31,193 bases of DNA, taken from assembly GCA_937893015.1 (NCBI GenBank), contig CALBJX010000055.1, positions 1-31,193 on the forward strand. The letters are read 5' to 3'. This stretch comes from an uncultured Verrucomicrobiales bacterium. GTDB lineage: Bacteria > Verrucomicrobiota > Verrucomicrobiia > Verrucomicrobiales > Akkermansiaceae. The position numbers and the translations under genes were made by a program. A model generated the notes under the pieces. The model searched no databases. It worked only from the letters and a program-made list of their open reading frames with translations, and was not told the DNA's origin. Below, in pieces: positions 9,201 through 16,169 of the stretch (positions are counted from its first letter, which is position 1; every line of letters begins with the position of its first letter).

Positions 9201-9430
9201 CAGACCGCTTCGGGCGTCTGCCGAAAGAGGTGCGCCACCTGCTCACGGTACAGAAAATCCGCATTCTTGCCACGCGCCGCGCCGTCACCGCCGTGGAAAT
9301 CAGCGGCCAAAAGCTGCTGCTCACCCGCAACAACGACTACATCCTCATCGACAAGCGCTTCCCGCGCCTGCAAAAGCTGCGCCATGCGGATAAGTTGCGC
9401 GAGACCCGGAAGATGCTGGAGACGATGTAA
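6221..9430 (+). CDS. mfd: Transcription-repair coupling factor Mfd
   Basis: Mfd removes RNA polymerase stalled at DNA lesions and recruits UvrA. The length of ~1070 residues is slightly shorter than the E. coli protein. In order: UvrB-like N-terminal module (WSLRGGILDVFPLQ), RNAP-interacting domain (GDLVIHAAHGLGKFQGI), translocase with Walker A GDVGFGKTEVA (~residue 563) and DEEQRFGVRHKE (~664), SATPIPRTL, the second RecA lobe ending LYQLRGRVGR, then the TRG region and C-terminal domain. An ATG at 6215 would add two residues, but it lies only two bases after the -10 box and should not be on the transcript; the GTG at 6221 fits a leaderless mRNA better. The 3' end meets folA head-on with six bases between stop codons. 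Confidence 0.95.
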   Translation: MIKALTEIVASSPAFAGELGRLRLGGTREEPVVWERVCPAAFSFAAAMVAAQAAADKKHPRRVWVVADALPMQERLAAEWALWKSTEAVFVPEQEIHINNGLSDPDLAAERLDALRRISGKPRLAQAVIVTAAALQQQAPSFAQEAGVTLVLKVGEQHPLDRLTAELTAHEFERTDQVISRGQWSLRGGILDVFPLQSAWPLRIEFFDDDIESIRAFDVDSQLSFRKLETAELVLDEPPADTLLKDWIAPEDWIVALPGCGMRGDVQVFELPPDREDVLPDIDTVNAGDAAAFVGTPLGSFETGDFVMQEARRVLARQSLQQWREQGWRVVMFFPHEGEKTRFEEICGEDEAWNSVQSRDGDLPFGFTVPGAKLAVLSAAEIFGRYSSPRAHRQDERAERMRRERAQAPLREIAPGDLVIHAAHGLGKFQGIVRDEKTGEEELHIQYAGGVLLRIPLQQSHLVSKYVGLGAKTPELSKLGDARWRRACQAAERAVADYAAQLLEVQAERENNNGYAHPADSSWMWQFESGFPYRETPDQLRAINQAKHDMESPRPMDRLICGDVGFGKTEVAIRAAFKCVTGGKQAAVLAPTTVLADQHYRTFRARMSEYPIRIELLSRFTTPKKVREILAGLASGEVDLVIGTHRLISKDVVFKDLGLAVIDEEQRFGVRHKEQFKRMFRMVDMLTLSATPIPRTLYVALMGARDMSTIETAPLNRLPVQTAVCPYNEELIARAIERELARGGQVFFLHNRVHDIHKVEETLHRLAPKARIVVGHGQMDKSDLECIMRDFVAGKADVLLSTTIIESGIDIPNANTIIIDRADRFGLADLYQLRGRVGRGGHRAYAYLLLPREALVTGDARKRVSAIKQFTELGSGFKIAMRDLEIRGAGNLLGTQQSGHIAAIGFELYCQLLRQSVERLQGKTPTVRAEATFKADFLCLSEASMATRADADKLIGAFIPTAYVTSAKTRMECYTALARACTTDAVDDLEREWTDRFGRLPKEVRHLLTVQKIRILATRRAVTAVEISGQKLLLTRNNDYILIDKRFPRLQKLRHADKLRETRKMLETM

Positions 9431-9436
9431 TGAGCC

Positions 9437-9910
9437 TCAGCGCGTGTAGAGCACATGGGTGAAACCCGCAAAGTGCTCCAGCTCCTCGCGGCGGGAGAAG
9501 AGGTGGGCGAAGGGAGGGAAGTAGGTATCGGCTTCGTACGCCCCCTGCACTTCCGAGACATGGAGGGCTGAGAGCCGCGGGAGCATGAGCGCGTATATCT
9601 GAGCACCGCCGATGACCATCACTTCCTCGTCTTGCAGAGAAATGTTCTCCAGCTCGGCAATATCGTGAATGACAATCGCCCCCTCCGCCGCAAAGGAGGC
9701 ATCGCGGGTGAGCACGATGTTCTGCCGCCCCGGCAGAGGCTTCCATTTGCCGAGGGATTCCCACGTCTTGCGCCCCATGAGGACGGGGTGCCCCATGGTC
9801 AGGCGTTTGAAGAGTTTCAGGTCTTCGGACAGGTGCCACGGCATGGTGCCGCCGAGCCCGATGGCGCGGTCGGAAGCCATGGCGACGACGGCGGTGAAAC
9901 GCGGACTCAT
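9437..9910 (-). CDS. folA: Dihydrofolate reductase
   Basis: NADPH-dependent reduction of dihydrofolate to tetrahydrofolate; 157 residues, typical of bacterial DHFR. Visible motifs are AIGLGGTMPWHLSEDLKLF (the Met20-loop equivalent with the catalytic acidic residue in SEDL), HPVLMGRKTWESLG, LPGRQNIVLTR and the NADPH-binding VMVIGGAQIYA. It is the last gene of the pyrF-thyA-folA operon. Its ATG overlaps the thyA stop (ATGA), so translation is probably coupled. The pairing makes metabolic sense: ThyA turns methylene-tetrahydrofolate into dihydrofolate, which this enzyme recycles. There is no terminator hairpin before mfd. Confidence 0.96.
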   Translation of the reverse strand: MSPRFTAVVAMASDRAIGLGGTMPWHLSEDLKLFKRLTMGHPVLMGRKTWESLGKWKPLPGRQNIVLTRDASFAAEGAIVIHDIAELENISLQDEEVMVIGGAQIYALMLPRLSALHVSEVQGAYEADTYFPPFAHLFSRREELEHFAGFTHVLYTR

Positions 9911-10722
9911 ACGGAGACGGCAGCTTTGATGTGCGGGTGCGGGTCATAGCCGACCAGTTCGAAATCCTCAAACCTGAAGCCGTCAATCTCCGTGACGGCG
10001 GGGTTGAGTTTCATCACGGGCAGCGGGCGCGGGTCGCGGGTGAGCTGCAATCGCGCCTGGTCGAGGTGGTTCTTGTAGAGGTGCAGGTCGCCGTAGGTGT
10101 GGATGAACTCGCGGGCTTCGTAGCCGCAGACCTGCGCCGTCATGAGCAGCAGCAGGGCGTAGCTGGCGATGTTGAAGGGCACGCCGAGGAAGAGGTCGCA
10201 GCTGCGCTGGTAGAGCTGGAGGCTCAGGCCGTGCTTCTCCCCGGGCTTCTGCGCGGGGATGACGCAGAACTGGAAGAGGCAGTGGCAAGGGGGCAGAGCC
10301 ATGCCGTCCACCTGCGCCACATTCCATGCGGAAACGAGGTGGCGGCGGCTCCAAGGGTTATTTTTGAGGCCGTCGATGAGCTTGGCAATCTGGTCGATGC
10401 TGCCGCCCTGCCCGTCCGGCCATGCACGCCATTGCGAGCCGTACACGGGGCCGAGGTCGCCGTTTTCATCCGCCCACTCATCCCAAATCGTCACCCCGTT
10501 CTCTTGGAGGTACTTGATGTTGGTGCTGCCCTTGAGGAACCAGAGCAGCTCGTGGATGATGGAGCGCAGGTGCAGCTTTTTCGTCGTCAGGCAGGGGAAG
10601 CCGTCGCGGAGGTCGAAGCGAGCCTGTCGCCCGAACACGCCGATGGTGCCCGTGCCCGTGCGGTCCTCGCGCCCGACACCATTGTCGAGCACGTCGCGGA
10701 GCAAGTCGAGATACTGCTGCAT
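9907..10722 (-). CDS. thyA: Thymidylate synthase
   Basis: Makes dTMP from dUMP with methylene-tetrahydrofolate as carbon and hydride donor. The 271-residue length fits ThyA. Key blocks are REDRTGTGTIGVFGRQ near the N-terminus, TTKKLHLRSIIHELLWFLKG, VYGSQWRAWP, the catalytic cysteine in ALPPCHCLFQF (Cys146), the SCDLFLGVPFNIASYALL block and the C-terminal HIKAAVSV. It starts 20 bases after the pyrF stop; AGGA seven bases before the ATG is a possible weak Shine-Dalgarno. The end overlaps folA by four bases. Confidence 0.97.
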   Translation of the reverse strand: MQQYLDLLRDVLDNGVGREDRTGTGTIGVFGRQARFDLRDGFPCLTTKKLHLRSIIHELLWFLKGSTNIKYLQENGVTIWDEWADENGDLGPVYGSQWRAWPDGQGGSIDQIAKLIDGLKNNPWSRRHLVSAWNVAQVDGMALPPCHCLFQFCVIPAQKPGEKHGLSLQLYQRSCDLFLGVPFNIASYALLLLMTAQVCGYEAREFIHTYGDLHLYKNHLDQARLQLTRDPRPLPVMKLNPAVTEIDGFRFEDFELVGYDPHPHIKAAVSV

Positions 10723-10745
10723 GGCGGAGTCCTACGGGATGAAGA

Positions 10746-11525
10746 TTAGAGAGCGAGTGCGGCGCGAATCTGCTCGGCGTACTTGGCCGCCTTCTCCGCG
10801 AAGCTCAGTTCGGGCTCCTTGTAGAGAATGCCGCGGGAGACATTGATGGTGGGGGGAGCCACGCGGGTGCCGCCCATGAGCGCGGAAAGGTCGCCGCCCT
10901 GCGCCCCGAGACCGGGGATGAGAAGCGGTGCATCGGGCAGGTTCGCCAGAATCTCGCCGTTCGCGTTGGTGAGGCCCACCACCATGCCGACTTCCGTCGC
11001 AGCGTGTTCCGCCTTGGCGCGCAGCACCATGTCACCCACCAGTTGGTAGACCTTGCGGCCGTCGGCGAGCGTCTGCTGCTCCACATCGGCGGAACCCGCA
11101 TTCGTCGTCACGGCCAGCAGATACACACCCTTGCCGGGGCGGTCGAGGAAGGGGGCGAGAATATCGTAGCCCATGAAGGGGTTGAGCGTCACGGCGTCCA
11201 CGTCCATGCGGTCGAAGTAGGCCTGCGCGTAGTATTTCTGCGTTTCACCGATGTCGCCGCGCTTGGCATCCAGAATCACGGGGATGTCCTTGGGCATGTC
11301 GGGCAGCAGCTCTTCCAGCAGCTTGAGACCGGGCAGGCCCATGGCCTCGAAGTAGGCGATATTGGGCTTGTAAGCCGCGGCGTAGGGGGCGGTTTCGCTC
11401 ACCACCTTGCGGAGCCAGTCGGCCAGCTCGTTCATATTCTCGGTCTGCGGGCGGGGATCAAGACCCACGCAGAGAGCGGAGCGCGTAGCCTTGATGCGGG
11501 CGGAAAGTTTCTCGGAGTAATTCAT
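10746..11525 (-). CDS. pyrF: Orotidine-5'-phosphate decarboxylase, type 2
   Basis: Last step of de novo UMP synthesis. The 259-residue protein is of the longer type-2 subfamily. ALCVGLDPRP near the N-terminus, the catalytic LDAKRGDIGETQKYY block, NPFMGYD and the phosphate-binding LIPGLGAQGGD are all visible. The start MNYSEKLSARIK at 11525 is preferred because a strong promoter ends nine bases upstream; longer in-frame versions would include promoter DNA. It is the first gene of the pyrF-thyA-folA operon, which puts pyrimidine supply ahead of thymidylate synthesis. The other pyrimidine gene in the window, pyrD, is 8 kb away. Confidence 0.96.
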   Translation of the reverse strand: MNYSEKLSARIKATRSALCVGLDPRPQTENMNELADWLRKVVSETAPYAAAYKPNIAYFEAMGLPGLKLLEELLPDMPKDIPVILDAKRGDIGETQKYYAQAYFDRMDVDAVTLNPFMGYDILAPFLDRPGKGVYLLAVTTNAGSADVEQQTLADGRKVYQLVGDMVLRAKAEHAATEVGMVVGLTNANGEILANLPDAPLLIPGLGAQGGDLSALMGGTRVAPPTINVSRGILYKEPELSFAEKAAKYAEQIRAALAL

Positions 11526-11534
11526 GCTGCGGGG

Positions 11535-11563
11535 AGTATAGCAAAACAGGCACCACCCTTCAA
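11535..11563 (-). promoter_or_regulatory. pyrF-thyA-folA operon promoter
   Basis: Minus strand -35 TTGAAG (11558-11563), 17-base spacer, -10 TATACT (11535-11540), nine bases to the ATG. The predicted leader is one to three bases, so control by an attenuator or pyrimidine riboswitch in the leader is excluded if this promoter is correct. Confidence 0.75.
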
Positions 11564-11631
11564 GCACAACTTCCGCGCGTTCTTCCGTTCCGCTTGACTT
11601 CCCCGCCGCCCGCATCAACTAACATACGAAC

Positions 11632-11830
11632 ATGAGCATAACCTTGGCTTTCTCCCTCCCGTATATCGGTTTCACCGGGATTCTGAAGGCCGTATTGCCG
11701 GTTTATGCGTTGGTGAAGTTCCTTCGCCGTCATCCTTCTCGACCTATCGAGTTGGCGTACACGGATGCGGAAAAGGAGAGTTTTCTGAAAGCGGTCGAAG
11801 TCACGCGAGCGACAGCGAGCCTAACTCAAC
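11632..11830 (+). pseudogene. Small hypothetical ORF or gene remnant
   Basis: From an ATG at 11632 about 65 residues read like a real protein: a hydrophobic first half (SITLAFSLPYIGFTGILKAV) followed by a charged stretch (YTDAEKESFLKAVEVTRA). A possible -10 TAACAT lies six bases upstream, with TTGACT 20 bases before that, a long spacer. At 11831 the frame runs into a heptamer array and then, without a stop, antisense into the next gene until 12135, where the predicted residues become Arg/Gly/Cys-rich nonsense. I therefore read it as a 5' fragment whose natural 3' end was replaced by repeat DNA. Codon use is less GC-biased than in neighbours. I recognise no family. Confidence 0.4.
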
Positions 11831-11900
11831 ACTTCCAACATCCACCTTCCGACCTCCAACTTTCAGAAGACCTTCGTCTCCCCGACAAACTGCTCATTTG
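11831..11900. repeat. Heptamer array plus CGACAAA module (internal copy)
   Basis: Five degenerate 7-base units (ACTTCCA, ACATCCA, CCTTCCG, ACCTCCA, ACTTTCA) fill 11831-11865. A small hairpin (AGAC-CTTC-GTCT, 11868-11879) follows. Then come 18 bases (11883-11900) identical to bases 35-52 of the window, that is the left arm, loop and most of the right arm of the terminal palindrome. So the same palindrome module is attached to a different heptamer. Confidence 0.75.
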
Positions 11901-11908
11901 CATACATC

Positions 11909-12682
11909 TTACACCACCTCTCTCCAGTCGAGGCGCTCGCTCATGGGGGCGCAGACGAGCTGTGTGGGCAGTTGCAGCTCATCGAGCGTGCGGCGCATGC
12001 AGCGGTAGGCCAGTTCGGGCGTGTTGCATTCGGGGCTCAGGTGGGCGAGCACGAGGTGTTGCAGCCCCGCGTGGGCAATACTGCGGACAAACTCCGCCGC
12101 CTGGGTGTTGGAGAGGTGCCCCCAGTTGCCGCTGATGCGGTTTTGCAGGGCCATGGGGCGGCCGCTTTCCGCGAGCATGCGCTCATCGTAGTTGGATTCC
12201 AGATAGAGAGCATCCACGCCCGCCATCAGCGGCTGCACCCCGCGCAGGATGCGCCCCGTGTCCGTGATGTATCCGAGGCGTTTGCCGCCGTGCTCGAACA
12301 CATAGCCCAGCGGGTCGAGCGCATCGTGGCTGGTGCAAAAGGGGGTGACGCTCAGCTCACCCACCTGCACCGTCGCGCCCGGCTCCAGATAGGTAAAGAC
12401 CGCGCTCGGCACGGCCTCGCGCAGGTCGCGGGAGAGGTAGCGGCTGCAATAGAGGTGCATGCCCCCACGCTTGCCGAGAATCCCCAAGCCGCAGATGTGG
12501 TCCGTGTGCTCATGCGTGATAAAGATGCCCGAAAGCTGCGCGTAGGACAGCCCGCACTCCTCCAGCCCCTTGCGAATGCGAGTGGCGGAAATGCCGGCAT
12601 CAACGAGCACATGCGTGTTGCCCGCGGAGATAACGGTGGCATTGCCCTTGCTGCTGCTGGCGAGTACGGAGAAGCGTATCAT
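11909..12682 (-). CDS. MBL-fold metallo-hydrolase, YycJ/WalJ-like
   Basis: A 257-residue cytoplasmic metallo-beta-lactamase-fold hydrolase. The start MIRFSVLASSSKGN matches the conserved N-terminus of the YycJ/WalJ family. THEHTDH at 56-62 is the dinuclear metal site, with further ligands in FCTSHDALDPLGY, ITDTG and LVLAHLSPECN. Family members are thought to be nucleases or phosphodiesterases linked to DNA repair or cell-wall signalling in Firmicutes; there is no WalK/WalR system beside it here, so the role is open. The chosen ATG lies eight bases after a good -10 box; in-frame codons further upstream overlap the promoter. Confidence 0.9.
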   Translation of the reverse strand: MIRFSVLASSSKGNATVISAGNTHVLVDAGISATRIRKGLEECGLSYAQLSGIFITHEHTDHICGLGILGKRGGMHLYCSRYLSRDLREAVPSAVFTYLEPGATVQVGELSVTPFCTSHDALDPLGYVFEHGGKRLGYITDTGRILRGVQPLMAGVDALYLESNYDERMLAESGRPMALQNRISGNWGHLSNTQAAEFVRSIAHAGLQHLVLAHLSPECNTPELAYRCMRRTLDELQLPTQLVCAPMSERLDWREVV

Positions 12683-12690
12683 ATGCGCCC

Positions 12691-12719
12691 AGCATAGCAT
12701 ATTCTCCCGCCCTTGACAA
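12691..12719 (-). promoter_or_regulatory. Promoter of the YycJ-like gene
   Basis: Minus strand -35 TTGTCA (12714-12719), 17-base spacer, -10 TATGCT (12691-12696), eight bases to the ATG at 12682. Confidence 0.7.
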
Positions 12720-12726
12720 GGGGAGC

Positions 12727-12799
12727 CCATGCCTCAGTTCGCAAGAGGTGCGCAAGAAGCGTCTTCGGAGACGGCATGGTAATCGCCGTGAGACTGAGG
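12727..12799. other. Intergenic segment with nested inverted repeats
   Basis: Between two same-strand genes, CCATGCC (12727-12733) can pair with GGCATGG (12773-12779), or CCTCAGT (12731-12737) with ACTGAGG (12793-12799). The two stems share bases and exclude each other. Inside is a perfect CGTCT-TCGG-AGACG tetraloop hairpin. No U-run follows on either strand, so it is not a standard terminator. It matches no RNA family I recognise. Confidence 0.35.
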
Positions 12800-12805
12800 A
12801 TTGTT

Positions 12806-13495
12806 TCAGCGGGACGACTTACCCCGAACAAAGAGGGAGAGCAGCCAGAAGACGACGAGCCCGGGCAGATGAAGGATAAGGAAATACCAAGGAGCGGGGC
12901 CGAGGTAAGTCAGGATACTGCCGGGCGGTGCATATTGCGTGAAACCATAGTTGGTGCCGAGCAGCAAGTTCACGGGAATCACGCAACACATGTACACATC
13001 CATGAGGGCGAGCGTCAGCAACATGTCCCACTTGCGGGTGCGCCAACCCAGCAACAAGGGCAAAGCCAGAGCAGCCAGAAACAGCGAGCCGTGTGACAGG
13101 AAGAAGAAGAAATATCGCGGGTGAGGAAAACCAAAAGTGAGTGCGGGGGTGATCAGTGCCTGCACGCTGGCCGTGAGCACGGAAAAATAAACCATGGCAC
13201 TCGCCCACTTCGACTGAGTCCACAGAGCATAGGCCGAGACAAACATCATCACGGAGCAATAGTGCAACGGCAGATATTCTCGATGGGGGTCAGGTGCCGG
13301 GTCCCATGCGCGGTAGATGAACTCCGCCGCCGTCAACAAAACCATGATTACGGCAAGGTAGCGACAGAGGCGTATGCGGTCGACTTGTCCGCAGCGGCGA
13401 CCGCCGACAAACAAGGCTGCCGCAACAAGGGCGAGCACACACAATGCCCCCCAATGGGCTGCGCCCCAACGGACGAATTCAGGATCAGCTTCCAT
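12806..13495 (-). CDS. YwaF-like (TIGR02206) integral membrane protein
   Basis: A 229-residue inner-membrane protein with about seven hydrophobic segments. The block YLPLHYCSVMMFVSAYALWT followed by QALITPALTF and FFFFLSHGSLFLAAL resembles the YwaF/TIGR02206 family, whose function is unknown. The late segment SILTYLGPAPWYFLILHLPGL is also typical. The start MEADPEFVRWG at 13495 overlaps the end of the upstream carrier gene by 11 bases, suggesting translational coupling within an operon; an earlier in-frame start would overlap that gene further. Confidence 0.85.
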   Translation of the reverse strand: MEADPEFVRWGAAHWGALCVLALVAAALFVGGRRCGQVDRIRLCRYLAVIMVLLTAAEFIYRAWDPAPDPHREYLPLHYCSVMMFVSAYALWTQSKWASAMVYFSVLTASVQALITPALTFGFPHPRYFFFFLSHGSLFLAALALPLLLGWRTRKWDMLLTLALMDVYMCCVIPVNLLLGTNYGFTQYAPPGSILTYLGPAPWYFLILHLPGLVVFWLLSLFVRGKSSR

Positions 13496-14489
13496 GAGAA
13501 GAAACGGGGTGAGCAGCAGCGCCGCGCGACTGCCACATCTTGGCAAGGTGAGCACAGGTCATGAGCTGCACCTGGTGGAATATCATGAGAGGCAACAGCA
13601 GATTGTTATCCACAGAGCCGAAGATGGCGAGCATCATGGGAGCACCGACGGCAAGACTTTTCTTCGAACCGCAGAAGACAATGGTGATGCGGTCCGCACG
13701 GGAAAAGCCGAGGAGCCGGCTTACACCATACGTCGTTGCGTGAATCACACAGAGCAACAACAGGCAAGCGAGAATAAGTCCGGCAAGTTGCGCCCAGTGC
13801 AGCTGCGCCCAATAGCCGCCTGCCGTAGCATCAGAGAATGCGGTGTAGACCACGAGCCAAATCGTGCCCTTGTCGTTATAGCCGATGAGTTTTTTGTGTA
13901 CATGCACCCACGTTCGCAACCAACGCTGCGCCATCTGACCGAGCACAAAGGGCAACAACACCTGCAAACAAATTTTCGCCACGGAATCCAGACCCACATC
14001 CATTCCCCCGCCATTCGTGGCAAAGAGCAGGCTCACGAGAAAGGGCGTCAGGAACACCCCCATCAGACTGGAGAAAGACGCCGCACACACCGCGGCGGGC
14101 ACATTGCCGCCCGCTACGGAGGTAAAGGCGATGCTGCTCTGCACCGTGCTCGGCAGACAGGCCACATACACCAGGCCCATGAAAAGAGATGCCCCCACCA
14201 GAGGCTCGACAAAGGGTCTCGCCAGCGGGATAAACAGCGGGAAAAAGACGAACGTGAAGAAGAACACCACTGCCTGCAGGCGCCAGTGCAGCAAGCCCTC
14301 CATCACCGACTTACGCGACAATTTGACACCATACAGAAAAAACAACAGCACAATTGCCACATTCGTCATCAGCGTGAAAATCTCCGCCCCTGCGCCATGG
14401 CAAGGCAACACCAGCCCCAGCACCACGCAGGTCAGAATTCCTGCGGTAAAGAGGTCAAAAGGCGCGAAAATTTTGCGAAGAAAAGACAC
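13485..14489 (-). CDS. Bile acid:sodium symporter-family protein (SLC10A7/YfeH-like)
   Basis: A 334-residue inner-membrane carrier of the SBF-like branch of the BASS superfamily. About ten hydrophobic segments are visible, with the branch signatures FLYGVKLSRKSVMEGLLHWRLQ, ACLPSTVQSSIAFTSVAGGNVPAA and FCGSKKSLAVGAPM. The last two are the crossover regions that bind sodium in BASS proteins. The substrate is unknown. I place the start at the GTG at 14489 (VSFLRKIFAPFDLFTAG). This lies after a TTGACT promoter-like element (14531-14536) and matches the short N-terminus of relatives; the in-frame extension to 14597 runs through promoter DNA. It forms an operon with the downstream YwaF-like gene. 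Confidence 0.87.
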   Translation of the reverse strand: MSFLRKIFAPFDLFTAGILTCVVLGLVLPCHGAGAEIFTLMTNVAIVLLFFLYGVKLSRKSVMEGLLHWRLQAVVFFFTFVFFPLFIPLARPFVEPLVGASLFMGLVYVACLPSTVQSSIAFTSVAGGNVPAAVCAASFSSLMGVFLTPFLVSLLFATNGGGMDVGLDSVAKICLQVLLPFVLGQMAQRWLRTWVHVHKKLIGYNDKGTIWLVVYTAFSDATAGGYWAQLHWAQLAGLILACLLLLCVIHATTYGVSRLLGFSRADRITIVFCGSKKSLAVGAPMMLAIFGSVDNNLLLPLMIFHQVQLMTCAHLAKMWQSRGAAAHPVSSHGS

Positions 14490-14506
14490 GAGAAGAAACT
14501 TCGTCT

Positions 14507-14536
14507 GTTTTACATCGGGAAACAGGGCAGAGTCAA
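14507..14536 (-). promoter_or_regulatory. Putative promoter of the SBF-like carrier operon
   Basis: Minus strand -35 TTGACT (14531-14536), 18-base spacer, weak -10 TAAAAC (14507-14512), 17 bases to the GTG. Confidence 0.5.
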
Positions 14537-14635
14537 GCCCTATTCGCGCCGTCGTCGCGTCACCCGGGCGCGCGTCTCCCAAAGCTTCAAGCCTCATACT
14601 TGAAATCTCGCGGTTTTGCCCCCGCTCGGTTTGCC

Positions 14636-14665
14636 TTGACTAATTTTAGGGGCGAATGCTAAACT
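14636..14665 (+). promoter_or_regulatory. CDF exporter promoter
   Basis: -35 TTGACT (14636-14641), 18-base spacer, -10 TAAACT (14660-14665), nine bases to the ATG. The predicted leader is about two bases. Confidence 0.7.
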
Positions 14666-14674
14666 CGGGCTTCC

Positions 14675-16069
14675 ATGGAACGCGATACCCGCAAAACACT
14701 GGCTGCCGTCTCATCCGTCATCTGGAGTGCCCTGCTCACCCTCCTGAAATTCATTGTAGGGCTCATGACGGGGTCCCTCGGCATTCTCTCGGAAGCGCTG
14801 CACAGCGGGCTGGACCTGCTGGCGGCGGCGGGCACGCTCTTTGCCGTGCGGGTCTCCGCCCTGCCCGCGGATGACGACCACCCCTACGGCCACGGCAAGG
14901 TGGAAAACCTGATGGCCTTGGCGGAGACGCTGCTCCTGCTGCTCACCTCCGTGTGGGTGGTGCGCGAGGCAACCCTGCGTCTATGGAGCGATGACCCCGC
15001 TGCGCTGCATGTCGAGACCTCCGTCTGGGCCTTTGTGGTGGTCGTGGTGTCAATGGCGGTGGACATCAGCCGAGCCCGCATGCTGCACCGCGTGGCGAAG
15101 GAGACCAACAGCGCCGCACTGGAAGCCGACGCCGCCCACTTCGCCACGGATATCTGGAGCAGTGCTGCCGTGCTGCTCGGCATTTCGGGCGCGGCACTTG
15201 CGGAGTTCGCCGTGGAGGGCTCATGGCTGCACGCCGTGTTGCTGCGAGCGGACGTGCTCGCCTCGCTCGTGGTGGCGCTGTTCATTCTGCACATCTGTTA
15301 CATTCTCGGCCGCAAATCCGTCAACAGCCTCATGGACAAAGCGGACAGTGCCAACGGCAAGCGCATCCGCGAAACGATGGCACGCCGCATGCCCACCTAT
15401 CCCCTGCTCCGGCTGCGCGTGCGCGAAGTGGGCAATAAGGCCTATGTGGACATGGTGGTACAAGTGCCGAGCGACCTGCATGTGGACACAGCCCATGAAA
15501 TTACCGAGGCGATTGAAGCCCTCGTCTCCGACATCCTGCCCGAGGCAGAAACCATTGTCCACATTCAACCCGCGGAACACACGCCGCAGACGCCGGAGTT
15601 CATCATCCGCCGCATTGCACTCACGCACCGCTTCGGCGTGCATGGGCTCGTGCTGCTCAACACGGAGGAGGGGCTCGTCGTCACGGCGGATTTGGAGCTA
15701 CCGAAGGACGCCACCCTCGCGGACTGGCAGGTGCCCGTGGAAGCCTTCCGCCGGGAGGTAACCCACCACCTGAACGCCATTCGCGTCTTTGTGCATGTGG
15801 AGCCCAGTCTGCGAGAGATAGCGACCAGCCTTGAGCCGCTCCCCGAGGACTGGGAAGAACAGGTGCGCACTGCCATGATTCGCACGGGCGCCCCCATTCC
15901 CCGCCGCATCGAATGTTTTGCCCTCAACGAACAGCGACTCTGCACCATCAGCATCCCCATGGAAAAAGAGCTGACAGTGGAGCAAAGCCACGCGCGCCTC
16001 ACCGCGCTCACCAAGCGCCTGAGCGAAGAGCTGCCCCCCCTTGCCCGCCTGATGGTCACCTATTGCTGA
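14675..16069 (+). CDS. Cation diffusion facilitator with extended C-terminus
   Basis: A 464-residue inner-membrane metal/proton antiporter. The first ~215 residues hold six transmembrane segments. Metal-site motifs are HSGLD (His43, Asp47) in TM2 and HFATD (His155, Asp159) in TM5, plus HPYGHGKVE in the TM2-TM3 loop. The HD-HD site, compared with DD-HD in E. coli FieF, suggests Zn(II)/Cd(II) export. Residues ~225-300 form the usual cytosolic dimerisation domain (RLRVREVGNKAYVDMVVQVP ... HIQPAEH). Unusually, ~160 more residues follow that look like two degenerate copies of the same fold, one ending VFVHVEPS and one starting RRIECFALNEQ. Typical CDF proteins stop near residue 300. It is transcribed alone; no clear terminator follows. 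Confidence 0.92.
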   Translation: MERDTRKTLAAVSSVIWSALLTLLKFIVGLMTGSLGILSEALHSGLDLLAAAGTLFAVRVSALPADDDHPYGHGKVENLMALAETLLLLLTSVWVVREATLRLWSDDPAALHVETSVWAFVVVVVSMAVDISRARMLHRVAKETNSAALEADAAHFATDIWSSAAVLLGISGAALAEFAVEGSWLHAVLLRADVLASLVVALFILHICYILGRKSVNSLMDKADSANGKRIRETMARRMPTYPLLRLRVREVGNKAYVDMVVQVPSDLHVDTAHEITEAIEALVSDILPEAETIVHIQPAEHTPQTPEFIIRRIALTHRFGVHGLVLLNTEEGLVVTADLELPKDATLADWQVPVEAFRREVTHHLNAIRVFVHVEPSLREIATSLEPLPEDWEEQVRTAMIRTGAPIPRRIECFALNEQRLCTISIPMEKELTVEQSHARLTALTKRLSEELPPLARLMVTYC

Positions 16070-16133
16070 ATCCTGCAGCGAGGCAAATCTGTCCGCCAAG
16101 AGCAGAACAACAAAAATCCCCCACTTGACCTGC

Positions 16134-16162
16134 TTGACGAGCCTCCGTTTTTCGTGTACCCT
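16134..16162 (+). promoter_or_regulatory. Promoter of lipoprotein-FAH operon
   Basis: -35 TTGACG (16134-16139), 17-base spacer, -10 TACCCT (16157-16162), seven bases to the ATG at 16170; leaderless geometry. A second TTGACC lies 11 bases upstream of the -35. Confidence 0.65.
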
Positions 16163-16169
16163 TATGGGC

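Noticed and set aside
10723..10745. A regulatory RNA between pyrF and thyA
   Set aside because: The gap is about 20 bases with no hairpin; too short for a riboswitch.
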